Below are positions 35,640-44,166 of a stretch of DNA of 64,000 nucleotides, piece after piece. Origin of the DNA: Brevundimonas sp. (GTDB lineage Bacteria > Pseudomonadota > Alphaproteobacteria > Caulobacterales > Caulobacteraceae); NCBI RefSeq assembly GCF_013912065.1, contig NZ_JACESA010000006.1, positions 124,001 through 188,000 of the forward strand, in the 5' to 3' direction. Below the pieces are notes generated by a model. It was not told the origin of the DNA. It did not search any database and was given only the letters and a program-made list of their open reading frames with translations. Position 1 is the first letter of the stretch, and every line of letters begins with the position of its first letter. Both the position numbers and the translations under genes were made by a program.

Positions 35640-36521
35640 TTGGCTGAACGACAAAGAGGCCTGGGCCGCGGCCTGTCGGCCCTGATGGGCGAAAATGTGG
35701 AGGCGCCGACCGCAGCGGGGGCGACCCTGCCGTCGGGCGTGCAGACGGCGCCGATCGAAAGCCTGAAGCCCAATCCGGATCAACCGCGCAAGATCTTCAC
35801 CCAGGAACATCTGGAAGAACTGACGGCGTCGATCCGCGACAAGGGGGTGCTTCAGCCCATTCTGGTGCGGTCGCAACCCGGCGAGGATGGGGTCTGGCAG
35901 ATCATCGCCGGTGAACGTCGCTGGCGCGCCGCCCAGGCCGCGCGTCTGACCGATGTGCCGATCGTCGTGCGTGAGATGGACGATGTCGAGGTATTCGAAG
36001 TCGCCATCATCGAGAATGTCCAGCGGGCGGATCTGAACCCTCTGGAAGAGGCCGACGCCTATCGCGTGCTGATGGAGCGGTTCGGGCGCACCCAGGACCA
36101 GGTCGCCGGCATTGTCGGCAAGAGCCGCAGCCATGTGGCCAATACCCTGCGCCTGCTGCAGTTGCCGGAGGAGGTGCTCTGGTACGTCCGTAACGGCAAG
36201 CTGACGGCTGGCCACGCCCGCGCCCTCGTGACCGCGCCCAACGCCCCGGCCTTGGCGGAACAGGCTTTTAACGAGGGACTGAACGTCCGCCAGGTCGAGG
36301 CCTTGGTTCGTCGCGCCGCCGAAGGTCCCAAGCCGGTCAAGGTCAAGCCGGCGACTGTAGGAGAGGGAGAGGCCGACGTCGCCGCTCTTCAGCAGGATCT
36401 CGCCGACGCTCTGGGCCTGAGCGTCCAGCTGAACGACAGGAACGGCAAGGGCGATCTGACCATCCGCTATGGGTCGCTGGAACAATTGGACGAGTTGTGC
36501 CGCCGCCTGATGCGGGGCTGA
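35640..36521 (+). CDS. parB: Chromosome partitioning protein ParB
   Basis: 293 residues from a TTG start at 35640, after a purine-rich GGAAGAAGAAACGG stretch. ParB is a CTP-dependent clamp that loads at parS and spreads. The N-terminal LGRGLSALMGE motif (the probable ParA-contact region), the CTP-binding GERRWRAAQ at 91-99 and ENVQRADLNPLEEA at 125-138 are present. The helix-turn-helix at about 150-172 (TQDQVAGIVGKSRSHVANTL) and a C-terminal dimerisation domain complete it. It starts 51 bases after parA. Confidence 0.96.
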   Translation: MAERQRGLGRGLSALMGENVEAPTAAGATLPSGVQTAPIESLKPNPDQPRKIFTQEHLEELTASIRDKGVLQPILVRSQPGEDGVWQIIAGERRWRAAQAARLTDVPIVVREMDDVEVFEVAIIENVQRADLNPLEEADAYRVLMERFGRTQDQVAGIVGKSRSHVANTLRLLQLPEEVLWYVRNGKLTAGHARALVTAPNAPALAEQAFNEGLNVRQVEALVRRAAEGPKPVKVKPATVGEGEADVAALQQDLADALGLSVQLNDRNGKGDLTIRYGSLEQLDELCRRLMRG

Positions 36522-36560
36522 GGCGCCAGACTCGTCCGGATGGGCGTGCTAGGGTATGGC

Positions 36561-36758
36561 ATGACCGACGAAACCACGCCCACGCCCACCGCCGCCGACA
36601 AGCTGAAACAGGCGCTCGCCGCCAAGAAGGCGCGAGCGGGGGGCGCCGGACACGGCTTTAACGCCCAGGCCGGCGCCCGGGCTGAGGAAAAGAGCGTCTC
36701 GGCCCGCAATGTCGCCATGGCCCAGCCCGCGTTCCGCAAGGCCTCAAAGCGGGGCTAG
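36561..36758 (+). CDS. Small basic Ala/Lys-rich hypothetical protein
   Basis: 65 residues from the ATG at 36561 (an in-frame ATG at 36540 adds seven). The sequence TAADKLKQALAAKKARAGG and a Lys/Arg-rich end, RKASKRG, suggest a mostly helical or disordered basic protein. No known domain was recognised. It lies 39 bases after parB and reads the same way, so it may be part of the parAB transcript. Nucleic-acid binding is possible from charge alone. Confidence 0.6.
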   Translation: MTDETTPTPTAADKLKQALAAKKARAGGAGHGFNAQAGARAEEKSVSARNVAMAQPAFRKASKRG

Positions 36759-36955
36759 CCCCGCCAAGGGGTGATGAGGGGAACGGCGGCCTGTCACGCC
36801 CGTTGTTGAACCCGCTGTCCTTCCAAGCTTCAGCGTCGCGATGAACAGGGCTTCATCGGAGCGCCGGAATATGGTCAGGCTGACGTCATTTCGACGCCAA
36901 GCTGGCCGGGCATGACGGCAGGATCGCTGACCATCCCGACCGGGAGACTGAACAC

Positions 36956-37645
36956 ATGACTGAACGCGCCATCTCCAGGGCCCAGGCCCTCGCCCCCGTC
37001 GAACTCCAACGCCGCCAGCTGTTGCTGGGGGCGGGTCTTGTGACCGGGTTTGCGGCCCTGGGCGTCTTTGATGTCGCCGAGGCCCAGGCGAATTTGTCGG
37101 CTGAAGACCGCGCCGTGGTCCAGCAGGCCCAGGCCTATCTCCAGGCCCTGACCTCGGCTCAGGGAAGCTTCGTCGAGACCGGGCCGGGCGGGCAACGCCG
37201 CGAGGGCCGGTTCTATCTGCAGCGTCCAGGCAAGATGCGGTTCGAATACACCAATCCGGCCGGGCTCCTGGTCGTGTCGGACGGCTACAACGTCAAACGC
37301 TATGACCCGCGTTTGAAGAATTTCCAGCAGGTGCCGCTGGGCCGCACGCCGCTGTCGACCTTCCTGGCGCGAAACGTGCGGCTGGATCAGGGTGTCCGCA
37401 TCGATCGGGTGACGCGGATGGATTCCGGCGCCTTCGCCATCACAGCGCGCGACGCCGGCCGACCCAACGACGGCACGGTCGTCCTAGCCTTCGCCGGCAG
37501 TCCGATGCGTCTGCACGAATGGACGATCACGGACGCCCAGGGGGCGCGGACGCGGACCCAGTTGACCAGTCTGCAGCCGGCCTCGGGCTTGTCGGCCAGC
37601 CTGTTCCAGCTGCGAGACCCGACCCGTCGCCCCGGCCGTAACTAG
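36956..37645 (+). CDS. lolA: Outer-membrane lipoprotein carrier LolA-like protein
   Basis: 229 residues. LolA carries lipoproteins through the periplasm from LolCDE to the outer membrane. The N-terminus has RRQLLLGAGLVTGFAALGV, a signal peptide with a twin-arginine look, ending near AEAQA. The mature part shows LolA pattern: YLQALTSAQGSFVE, GRFYLQRPGKMRFEYTNPAGLLVVSDG and PLGRTPLSTFLAR. A 197-base upstream gap (36759-36955) shows no clear element. Confidence 0.87.
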   Translation: MTERAISRAQALAPVELQRRQLLLGAGLVTGFAALGVFDVAEAQANLSAEDRAVVQQAQAYLQALTSAQGSFVETGPGGQRREGRFYLQRPGKMRFEYTNPAGLLVVSDGYNVKRYDPRLKNFQQVPLGRTPLSTFLARNVRLDQGVRIDRVTRMDSGAFAITARDAGRPNDGTVVLAFAGSPMRLHEWTITDAQGARTRTQLTSLQPASGLSASLFQLRDPTRRPGRN

Positions 37646-37744
37646 CTCGGAACTCATGGACCGCCGTTATCCATCCGTTGCCGGATAATCACGTCCAAAC
37701 GGTAAATATGACAATTTGACCTTTTCTACCGATCGTGACATCTA

Positions 37745-37854
37745 AAGCACAGGACGGCGGCGGCCGTCCTACCGCTCGGATTTATCCCCCTCCCGGCGGC
37801 GAGAGAGACGATCAACTTCCATAAGCCCGGCCCGTAGCGGCCGGGCCTTTTTTA
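37745..37854 (+). ncRNA. Candidate small regulatory RNA between lolA and xth
   Basis: The 236-base lolA–xth gap holds a perfect 8-base-stem hairpin (AGGACGGC/GCCGTCCT, 37751-37770). A C-rich stretch CCCCCTCCC (37786-37794) and a GA-rich linker follow, then a strong intrinsic terminator. Hairpin, unpaired pyrimidine patch and terminator in about 110 bases is the usual layout of alphaproteobacterial trans-acting sRNAs, where CCUCC patches can pair with ribosome-binding sites. A TTGACC lies at 37716-37721, but no convincing -10 is at the right spacing, so the 5' end is approximate. Confidence 0.5.
37825..37853 (+). terminator. Rho-independent terminator
   Basis: GCCCGGCC-CGTAGC-GGCCGGGC followed by CTTTTTT. 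It ends either the lolA transcript or the candidate sRNA and lies 29 bases before the xth start. Confidence 0.9.
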
Positions 37855-37881
37855 TGGGGCGAGGCCTGCTAAAGCGGGGCC

Positions 37882-38679
37882 ATGACAATTCGCCTCGCCA
37901 CCTGGAACATCAACTCCGTCCGCCTGAGAATCGACCAGGTGGCGCGGTTCGTCGACGAACGCGCGCCCGACGTCCTGCTGCTGCAGGAGATCAAATGCAC
38001 GACGGACCAGTTTCCGCGCAACGCCTTCGAAGAGATGGGCATGCCGCACCTGCGGGTGGCGGGCCAGAAGGGATGGCACGGGGTGGCCATCGCCTCGCGT
38101 CTGCCGCTGGAGGACAGCGACACCATCCAGGTCTGCAAGCTGGGCCACGCCCGCTGCGCTTCGGCTAAGGTCGCGGGGATCGACGTGCAGAACTTCTATA
38201 TTCCCGCCGGCGGAGACATTCCCGATCGCGCGCTGAATCCGAAATTCGATCACAAGATGGATTTCTATGAACAGCTGACCGCCCTCGTGGCCGGTGAGGA
38301 CCGGGCCCGTCCCCGGGTGATGGCCGGGGATTTCAACATCGCGCCGGGCGAGGGCGACGTCTTCAACCATCGCTACATGTCCAAGATCGTCAGCCATACG
38401 CCGATCGAGGTCGAGACCCTGAATAGGCTTCAGGAGACGGGCGGCTTCGCCGACGTGCTGCGCGACCGCTTCCCCGAGCCGCAGAAACTGGCCAGCTGGT
38501 GGAGCTATCGCGCCGCGGATTTCCGCAAGTCCAATCGCGGCCTGCGCCTGGACCATATCTGGACCTCGCCGGGCCTGACGACGGCCGTGGTCAAGGACAC
38601 CGCCCGCATCCACGACGACGTCCGCGAATGGGACCGCCCGTCGGACCATGCCCCGGTGACGGTGGACCTGGACGTCTGA
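37882..38679 (+). CDS. xth: Exodeoxyribonuclease III
   Basis: 265 residues, the normal size for ExoIII/AP endonuclease in base-excision repair. EEP-family motifs are visible: ATWNINSVRLRIDQ, LLLQEIKC (catalytic Glu), NFYIPAGGD, AGDFNIAP and RLDHIWTSPGL, with final SDHAPV (catalytic His). It has its own upstream gap, following the terminator at 37825-37853, and is closed by a bidirectional terminator. Confidence 0.96.
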   Translation: MTIRLATWNINSVRLRIDQVARFVDERAPDVLLLQEIKCTTDQFPRNAFEEMGMPHLRVAGQKGWHGVAIASRLPLEDSDTIQVCKLGHARCASAKVAGIDVQNFYIPAGGDIPDRALNPKFDHKMDFYEQLTALVAGEDRARPRVMAGDFNIAPGEGDVFNHRYMSKIVSHTPIEVETLNRLQETGGFADVLRDRFPEPQKLASWWSYRAADFRKSNRGLRLDHIWTSPGLTTAVVKDTARIHDDVREWDRPSDHAPVTVDLDV

Positions 38680-38699
38680 GCCCCACCAAACTCCATGAA

Positions 38700-38729
38700 A
38701 AAGGCGGCGAACCGGGGTTCGCCGCCTTT
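38700..38729. terminator. Bidirectional terminator between xth and the TonB receptor
   Basis: AAAGGCGGCGAAC-CGGG-GTTCGCCGCCTTT: a perfect 13-base stem with A and T ends, between two convergent genes. Confidence 0.85.
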
Positions 38730-38750
38730 CCTGTCTCTACTCCATCCTGA

Positions 38751-41705
38751 TTAGAAGTTCTTCTTCAGGCTGACGAAGACATAGCGTCCGAGGGCGTCAT
38801 AGAGGGCCGGATAGGTGTTGCCGTTGGCGCCCGAGGGCGAAACCGGCGGATCGCTGTCCAGCACGTTGTTGACCCCGACGCGGGCCTCGAGCGTGTCGTT
38901 GACCTGCCAGGTCGCGCCGAGATCGAAGTAGTTCATGGCGTCAAAGGTCGAATCCAGCTCCCCCTCGACCTTTCCGGTCAGGCTCGAGCCGAAATCGACC
39001 GAGCCGATGTGACGCCAGGTTCCGCTCAGGTCGACCGTCCAGGGCGTGCGCCACGTGATCTGGGCGCGGTGACGCCATTCCGGGTTGGGCGAACCGCACT
39101 GATCCGAGCCGTAGTAGCCGACGCAGTCATAGACCGAGCTGGCCGTCTGGGTCCCGGTGTCGGTTTCCAGGGTCTCCAGCCAGGTGCCGGTGAAGGCGAG
39201 GCGGATCGAGCCCACAGCGGGCAGACGGACATCGGCCAAATCGAAGCCGTAGTTGGCGTTGACGTCGACGCCACTGGTCTTGAGGCCGCCGATATTGATC
39301 GACAGGTTCTCCACATAGCCGTCGCCGAGCCACAGGGCGCCGGTATCGGCGTCGCGATTGATGCGCGCGCAGGCCGCCGCGTCATTGTCGTCGTAGCAGA
39401 GCGCCAGGGTGTTGGCGGCGCCGACCGTCGAGATCAGATCGTCGACGCTGATGTTGAAATAGTCGACCGAGATATTGAACCCGGGAAGGAAGCCGGGCGT
39501 GTAGACCGCGCCAAGGGTGAAGGTCTTCGCCGTTTCCGGATTCAGATCCTCGTTTCCGCCGGTCAGCTGATTGTACTGGCCCGCGGAATTATCGACTACA
39601 GAGCTGCCGTAATCGTCAGCCGACATGCCGGTCGCGACGCATTGCGCCAAGGTGGCGGTCATGGCCTCGCCGCAGGGATCCGCGTCCAGATCGAAGAGAC
39701 CGAGGCCCTGGGCCGAGTAGAGCTCCAGAACATTGGGCGCCCGAACCGCTTCCGAATAGCTGGTCCGGAGACGCAGGTCCTGGACCGGCGCATAGTCGAA
39801 GCCGACCGTGTAGGTGTCGGTCGACAGGCTGGAATATTCCGAGCGGCGATAGGCGGCGTTCAGCGAGGCGGAATAGATGCCCGGCAGGTTGTCGATCAGC
39901 GGAACCTGGACCTCGCCGAAGATGTCGATGACGTCGCTGGAGCCGCTGACGCCGATCGTCGGGCCGCCCTGACCGGCGCCGTCGCCCGAGGCGAAGGCGG
40001 CGTCGGTGGTGGAGGTGAGGGCGTCGCGGCGGTATTCAGCGCCGAAGGCCACCTGAACGCCACCATCCGCATAGGGCGATCTGACGCCATACTGACCGAG
40101 GTCGCCGGTCATCGCCGCCGTCAGCACCTGCTGGGTGGTCTCGCCGGTCTGAACCAGCGGAATCTGCAGATAATCCAGCGCCTCCTGCGTCACGCCGCCT
40201 TCGGAAAAGATATCGTAAGGCACGCAGTTGGGATCGGTGCCGTCGACGACGGAGCGGCAGGTCGCGACGCCGTCGACACTGACGACGTCCAGGGCTCGGG
40301 TCAGGCGGGTGACGGAGAAGTCATTGGTATAGACCCGCGACAGGCGGACCTTGGAGAACTGGCCTGTGACGTCGTAGTCCCAACCGTTCGAGATCTCGCC
40401 GCGCACACCCCCGACGGCGCGGTAGGATTCGTAGTTGAGGACGTCCTGACGGCCGCCGCCTTCGACGTTTCTTCGACCGATGAGCAGCGAAACGCTGTCG
40501 CCCGCGGCGATATTGGCGGCGGTGCAGCCGATCGTCGTCGCCTGCTGGGCCGACATCAGTGGATTGTCGCAGTTGATCGTCGACGTATTGAAGAAATCGC
40601 CGGACGGCGCGATCTGGGCCACCGACGAATAGTCGGTGAACATCAGTTGAGCATAGGCTTCGGCGTGATCATTGATCTGATAATGTCCGAAGGCGCCGAA
40701 CGTATATCGTTCGTCCGGACGTTGGTAATAGTTCATCGGACCGTAGTTGTAGGCGTTCTCGGATGCCGAATACGGGACAAAGGTCTGGTTCTCGCCGAGG
40801 GTGTAGCTGCCGGTCGAGGCGATGAAACGTCCCGGATAGGAGGTGCTGGAGCCGCCGCAGTCGTAGGTGTCTCCCGAACTCGGCGCAGTGATGGTGCAGG
40901 CTGAATAGTCACGGTTGGCCTGAAGCACGGCGTTGTTGCTCCGATAGCCGGCGTAGGCCGTCAGATTCCCTCGACCGTCAGGAGAGGACACGCCCATGGT
41001 CAGGGTGACGTCGCGGCTTTCGCCGTCGATGACATTGTCGTTGGGGAGCTGGAACTGGGACGCATTGGTTTCCGCCCGCGCGGCGATGGCCTCGCGGATG
41101 TTTCCGACGCCGTCATAGTCGTTATTGTGCTGGTAGAAGCCGTATTTGGCGTCCAGCTGGATGCCTTCGAAGTCCTTCTTCATGATGAAATTGACCACGC
41201 CGGCGACGGCGTCGGAGCCGTAAACGGCGGACGCGCCGCCGGTCAGGACTTCGATTCGCTCGACGAGGGAGCCGGGAATCTGGTTGAGATCCGCCGCGAT
41301 GTCATTCGGCGACCCATAGCCCATCCGACGACCGTCGATCAGGACGAGGGTGCGCGAGGCCCCAAGATTTCGCAGCGAAACGGTCGCGGTGCCCGAGGCG
41401 CCGTTGGAGACGGTCGAGTTCTGCGAGGCGAAGGCCTGGGGCAGCTGGGTGACCATGTCCTCGATGCGCGACACCCCTGAGGCCGCGATGTCTTCGGATG
41501 TCACCTGGGTCACCGGGCTGGTCGTCGTCAGGTTCGCCTGGCGAATACGTGATCCGGTCACCACGATCTCGCTGACGTCCGTGCCGACTGGAGGGGTGGC
41601 CTCCTGTGCAATCACCGGCGTCGCCCCGATCATTATGGCGCCGAACAAGATGCTGCTGGTCAGCAACTTTTGACGGATGGAATGAATTTTCAATGGAACC
41701 CCCAA
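38751..41705 (-). CDS. TonB-dependent outer-membrane receptor
   Basis: 984 residues. A signal peptide ends near PVIAQE. The plug domain begins DVSEIVVTGSRIRQANL and includes LIDGRRMGYGSPNDIAADLNQIP and VYGSDAVAGVVNFIMKKDFEG. A 22-strand barrel follows, ending in the aromatic signature YVFVSLKKNF. Such receptors import siderophores, vitamins, sugars or peptides with TonB energy. Cys residues occur in several extracellular loops. The substrate cannot be told from sequence. It is single-gene and follows a long AT-rich upstream region unlike the rest of the window. Local base composition suggests later acquisition. Confidence 0.92.
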   Translation of the reverse strand: MGVPLKIHSIRQKLLTSSILFGAIMIGATPVIAQEATPPVGTDVSEIVVTGSRIRQANLTTTSPVTQVTSEDIAASGVSRIEDMVTQLPQAFASQNSTVSNGASGTATVSLRNLGASRTLVLIDGRRMGYGSPNDIAADLNQIPGSLVERIEVLTGGASAVYGSDAVAGVVNFIMKKDFEGIQLDAKYGFYQHNNDYDGVGNIREAIAARAETNASQFQLPNDNVIDGESRDVTLTMGVSSPDGRGNLTAYAGYRSNNAVLQANRDYSACTITAPSSGDTYDCGGSSTSYPGRFIASTGSYTLGENQTFVPYSASENAYNYGPMNYYQRPDERYTFGAFGHYQINDHAEAYAQLMFTDYSSVAQIAPSGDFFNTSTINCDNPLMSAQQATTIGCTAANIAAGDSVSLLIGRRNVEGGGRQDVLNYESYRAVGGVRGEISNGWDYDVTGQFSKVRLSRVYTNDFSVTRLTRALDVVSVDGVATCRSVVDGTDPNCVPYDIFSEGGVTQEALDYLQIPLVQTGETTQQVLTAAMTGDLGQYGVRSPYADGGVQVAFGAEYRRDALTSTTDAAFASGDGAGQGGPTIGVSGSSDVIDIFGEVQVPLIDNLPGIYSASLNAAYRRSEYSSLSTDTYTVGFDYAPVQDLRLRTSYSEAVRAPNVLELYSAQGLGLFDLDADPCGEAMTATLAQCVATGMSADDYGSSVVDNSAGQYNQLTGGNEDLNPETAKTFTLGAVYTPGFLPGFNISVDYFNISVDDLISTVGAANTLALCYDDNDAAACARINRDADTGALWLGDGYVENLSINIGGLKTSGVDVNANYGFDLADVRLPAVGSIRLAFTGTWLETLETDTGTQTASSVYDCVGYYGSDQCGSPNPEWRHRAQITWRTPWTVDLSGTWRHIGSVDFGSSLTGKVEGELDSTFDAMNYFDLGATWQVNDTLEARVGVNNVLDSDPPVSPSGANGNTYPALYDALGRYVFVSLKKNF

Positions 41706-42015
41706 AAATCAGGACAAATCCACCGTCAACCAATCACAATGTATCTAGGCTGATACAATGTATATCTTAGTTGCAATACACTATATCAAATTAGACATAT
41801 TCAGCATTGACGCCGGCTGCCGACAGGGTTATTCTAAACAAACGCTCATGCATCATAAAACGCAGTGAGTGCGCTCATTATACATTCACATGTCATATTA
41901 AGGTCACGCTTCTGCCTTCGATCCCAAGTCGAGACGAAGAGATGTGTGCGGGTTCGGCTGGGAGACGTAAGATCGAGCAGAGCGCGTCGTCACTCTGCGC
42001 CGCGGGACGTGCGCC
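41706..42015. promoter_or_regulatory. AT-rich regulatory region of the TonB receptor
   Basis: 310 bases without a gene, clearly more AT-rich than the surroundings. It contains the palindrome TGTATC-TAGGCT-GATACA (41740-41757) and a direct repeat ACAATGTAT at 41736-41744 and 41755-41763 (period 19). Both suggest an operator or promoter for the receptor, read on the minus strand. Nothing coding was recognised. Confidence 0.5.
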
Positions 42016-43485
42016 TCAGTAGATAGGCACGGGGCGCGTGGGCTTCGTCACTGCCGGCTTGCCGCCCCGCGTCAGCCTGTGCGCCGCCCTTGCCAGCCGT
42101 TCGACCGCTTCGTCGAGCACGGGTTCGGGCAGGGTGTAAGGCAGGCGCAGGCGGCGTTCGAAGGCCCCGTCGACGCCGAAGCGGGGGCCCGCGGCCAGTC
42201 TTAGCCCTTCGGTCTCGGCCAGAACGGTCAGGGCCGAACTGATCGGCGCGGGCAGATGCGCCCACAGCGACAAGCCCCCAGCCGCGCGTGGACAGATCCA
42301 GTCCGGCAGGCGTTCGGCCAGGTGCGCGCGCAGATGATCGCGCCGCGCCCGCAGCAGGGGCCGGCGCGCCGCCAGGGCTTGGCCGCCGTCGTTCAGCAGT
42401 TCGACCGCCGCCAGCTGTTCCAGGATCGGGGTTCCGAGGTCGAAACTGGCGCGGCTCTGGGCCAGACGCTGGATCACGGCGCGGTCGGCGCGGATCCAGC
42501 CGATCCGCAGTCCTCCCCAGACGCTCTTGGACATGGAGCCCAGCCGCACGATGCGTGGGGCGTCGACGGCGGAGGCGGTCAGGGCGGGCGGGCCGCTGAG
42601 GGTCAGTTCGACCAGGGTCTCGTCCAGCACCAGCAGGGTCTGCGACCCCTTGAGCGCGGCCAGCAGACGCAGGCGATCGGCGGCCCGCATCATCCGGCCG
42701 GTCGGATTGTTGTGGTCCAGGACCAGATAGGCCATGGGAGCCCCGCTGTCGCGACAGGCGGAGGCGAGACCCTCGACGTCCCAACCCTCGTCGCCTGGAC
42801 CGTCTGGCAGGGCGACCGGAGCGGGACGGGCGCCTGCGGCCAGGATGGCGTCAATCGCCTGCGGATAGGTGGGGTGGTCGAACACCACCGCCTCGCCGGG
42901 CCGCACCGTCAGCCGCAGCAGATGGACCAGGCCGTTGTGCGCCCCGTGGGTGATCAGGATCTGACCCGGCGAGGTGGGCAGGCCGCGACGCCGATATCCG
43001 GCGGCCACCGCCTCGCGCAGTTCCTCCAACCCGGCCGTCTCATAGCCGTGGCCGGGCAGGTTCGCCGGCAGCCGCTCCAGCGCGCGGACATAGGCGGCGT
43101 GGACATTGGGATCGGCGGGCAGGACGGCGGCGGTCAGATCGATCATGCCAGGCCCGGCGGACTCAGAGCGCGGCGATTCCTCCGTCGTCGCGCGAGCCCT
43201 GGGCGCGGCTGGCAGTCGGGTGCGCGCCGCCTCGCCCGGCCCCCCGTCCAGAAAGCCGTCATCCCGAAGTCTGCCGTAGGCGGCAGAGACGGTCGTACGG
43301 CTCAAACCCAGCGCCCGCGCCACTTCGCGCTCGCCTGGCAGCTTGGCCGCCAAGGGAAGTCGTCCGTCCAGGATCAACAGTCGTACCGCGCCAGCCAGTT
43401 GGCGATAGGCCGCGCCGCTGCCGGGGGTGCGCCAGGCGCCGAGATGCCGGATCAGGGTGGCGGGACCGAGGGCGCGGGGCGACAT
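42016..43485 (-). CDS. MocR-family (GntR/aminotransferase) transcriptional regulator
   Basis: 489 residues from the ATG at 43485. An N-terminal GntR winged helix (LPGEREVARALGLSRTTVSAAYGRL) is fused to a fold-type I aminotransferase domain. The domain has ITHGAHNGLVHLL, LDHNNPTGRMM and the PLP-lysine region RLGSMSKSVWGGLRIGW. It is divergent from yczE, 60 bases apart. That pairing is the known YczR–YczE arrangement, which suggests it controls yczE. PLP or an amino-acid adduct is the probable effector. Confidence 0.92.
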   Translation of the reverse strand: MSPRALGPATLIRHLGAWRTPGSGAAYRQLAGAVRLLILDGRLPLAAKLPGEREVARALGLSRTTVSAAYGRLRDDGFLDGGPGEAARTRLPAAPRARATTEESPRSESAGPGMIDLTAAVLPADPNVHAAYVRALERLPANLPGHGYETAGLEELREAVAAGYRRRGLPTSPGQILITHGAHNGLVHLLRLTVRPGEAVVFDHPTYPQAIDAILAAGARPAPVALPDGPGDEGWDVEGLASACRDSGAPMAYLVLDHNNPTGRMMRAADRLRLLAALKGSQTLLVLDETLVELTLSGPPALTASAVDAPRIVRLGSMSKSVWGGLRIGWIRADRAVIQRLAQSRASFDLGTPILEQLAAVELLNDGGQALAARRPLLRARRDHLRAHLAERLPDWICPRAAGGLSLWAHLPAPISSALTVLAETEGLRLAAGPRFGVDGAFERRLRLPYTLPEPVLDEAVERLARAAHRLTRGGKPAVTKPTRPVPIY

Positions 43486-43545
43486 GGGGCCAGAATGGCA
43501 TAACTGGCCCTTTTTTTCAAAGCCGGTTTGGCTCAAATCGGTCGA
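43486..43545. promoter_or_regulatory. MocR–yczE divergent promoter/operator region
   Basis: 60 bases containing GGCCAG-N10-CTGGCC and an imperfect inverted pair AACTGGCC / AGCCGGTT around a T7 run. Repeats of this kind fit a MocR operator; the assignment rests on position. Confidence 0.4.
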
Positions 43546-44163
43546 ATGACCCGTCGCCTTATCCAGCTTTTCGCCGGCCTCACCCTCTACGGCCTGTCCA
43601 TCGCCCTGATCGTTCGCGCCGATCTGGGGCTTGATCCTTGGGATGTGCTGAACCAGGGGGTGTTCGAAAGATTCGCCGGGCCTGCGGGAATCAGTTTCGG
43701 CTTGGTGGTCAATCTGATTGGTATGGCCGTGCTGCTGCTGTGGATTCCGCTACGCCAGAGGCCGGGAATCGGCACTATGGCCAATGTGCTGGTGATCGGC
43801 ACGGTAGCGAATTTCGGTCTGGACTGGATTCCGTCAGACCTGGGACTACCGCTGCGAGCGGTGCTGCTGGGCGCCGGGATCGTGCTGAACGGCGTGGCCA
43901 GCGGGGCCTATATCGGCGCGGGGCTCGGTCCGGGTCCGCGCGACGGCCTGATGACAGGACTGGTGGCCCGCACCGGCTGGCCGGTAAAATGGGTGCGGAC
44001 CAGTATCGAACTGGCGGTCGTCACCGTCGGCTTCGGCCTGGGCGGTTCGGTCGGCCTGGGCACGGTCCTCTACGCCCTGACCATCGGCCCGCTGGTCCAT
44101 ATCTTCCTGCCGATGTTCGCGATCAAACCCCGCGACAGGCTCCGCGAACGGGCGGCTCACTGA
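43546..44163 (+). CDS. yczE: YczE/YyaS/YitT-family membrane protein
   Basis: 205 residues from the ATG at 43546; a TTG at 43528 would add six. Five or six hydrophobic segments are present. The family pattern LYGLSIALIVRADLGLDPWDVLNQG near the N-terminus and GLGPGPRDGLMTGL mid-protein are recognisable. Function is unknown; partner regulators of the MocR class suggest a link to PLP or amino-acid transport. It converges on cenR with 3 bases between stops. Confidence 0.85.
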   Translation: MTRRLIQLFAGLTLYGLSIALIVRADLGLDPWDVLNQGVFERFAGPAGISFGLVVNLIGMAVLLLWIPLRQRPGIGTMANVLVIGTVANFGLDWIPSDLGLPLRAVLLGAGIVLNGVASGAYIGAGLGPGPRDGLMTGLVARTGWPVKWVRTSIELAVVTVGFGLGGSVGLGTVLYALTIGPLVHIFLPMFAIKPRDRLRERAAH

Positions 44164-44166
44164 TCC

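Noticed and set aside
37650-37745. Identity of the lolA–xth small RNA candidate with the stress RNA GsrN
   Set aside because: A GGAAC is present upstream, but no CGTT lies at the spacing needed for a sigma-T promoter, so the C-rich patch alone does not support that identity.
39052-39057. CACGTG inside the TonB receptor gene as a fifth parS site
   Set aside because: Only the six central bases match; both arms differ from the parS consensus.
39009-40904. A 631-codon open frame opposite the TonB receptor
   Set aside because: The receptor has signal peptide, plug and barrel features along its whole length; the opposite frame is low-complexity.
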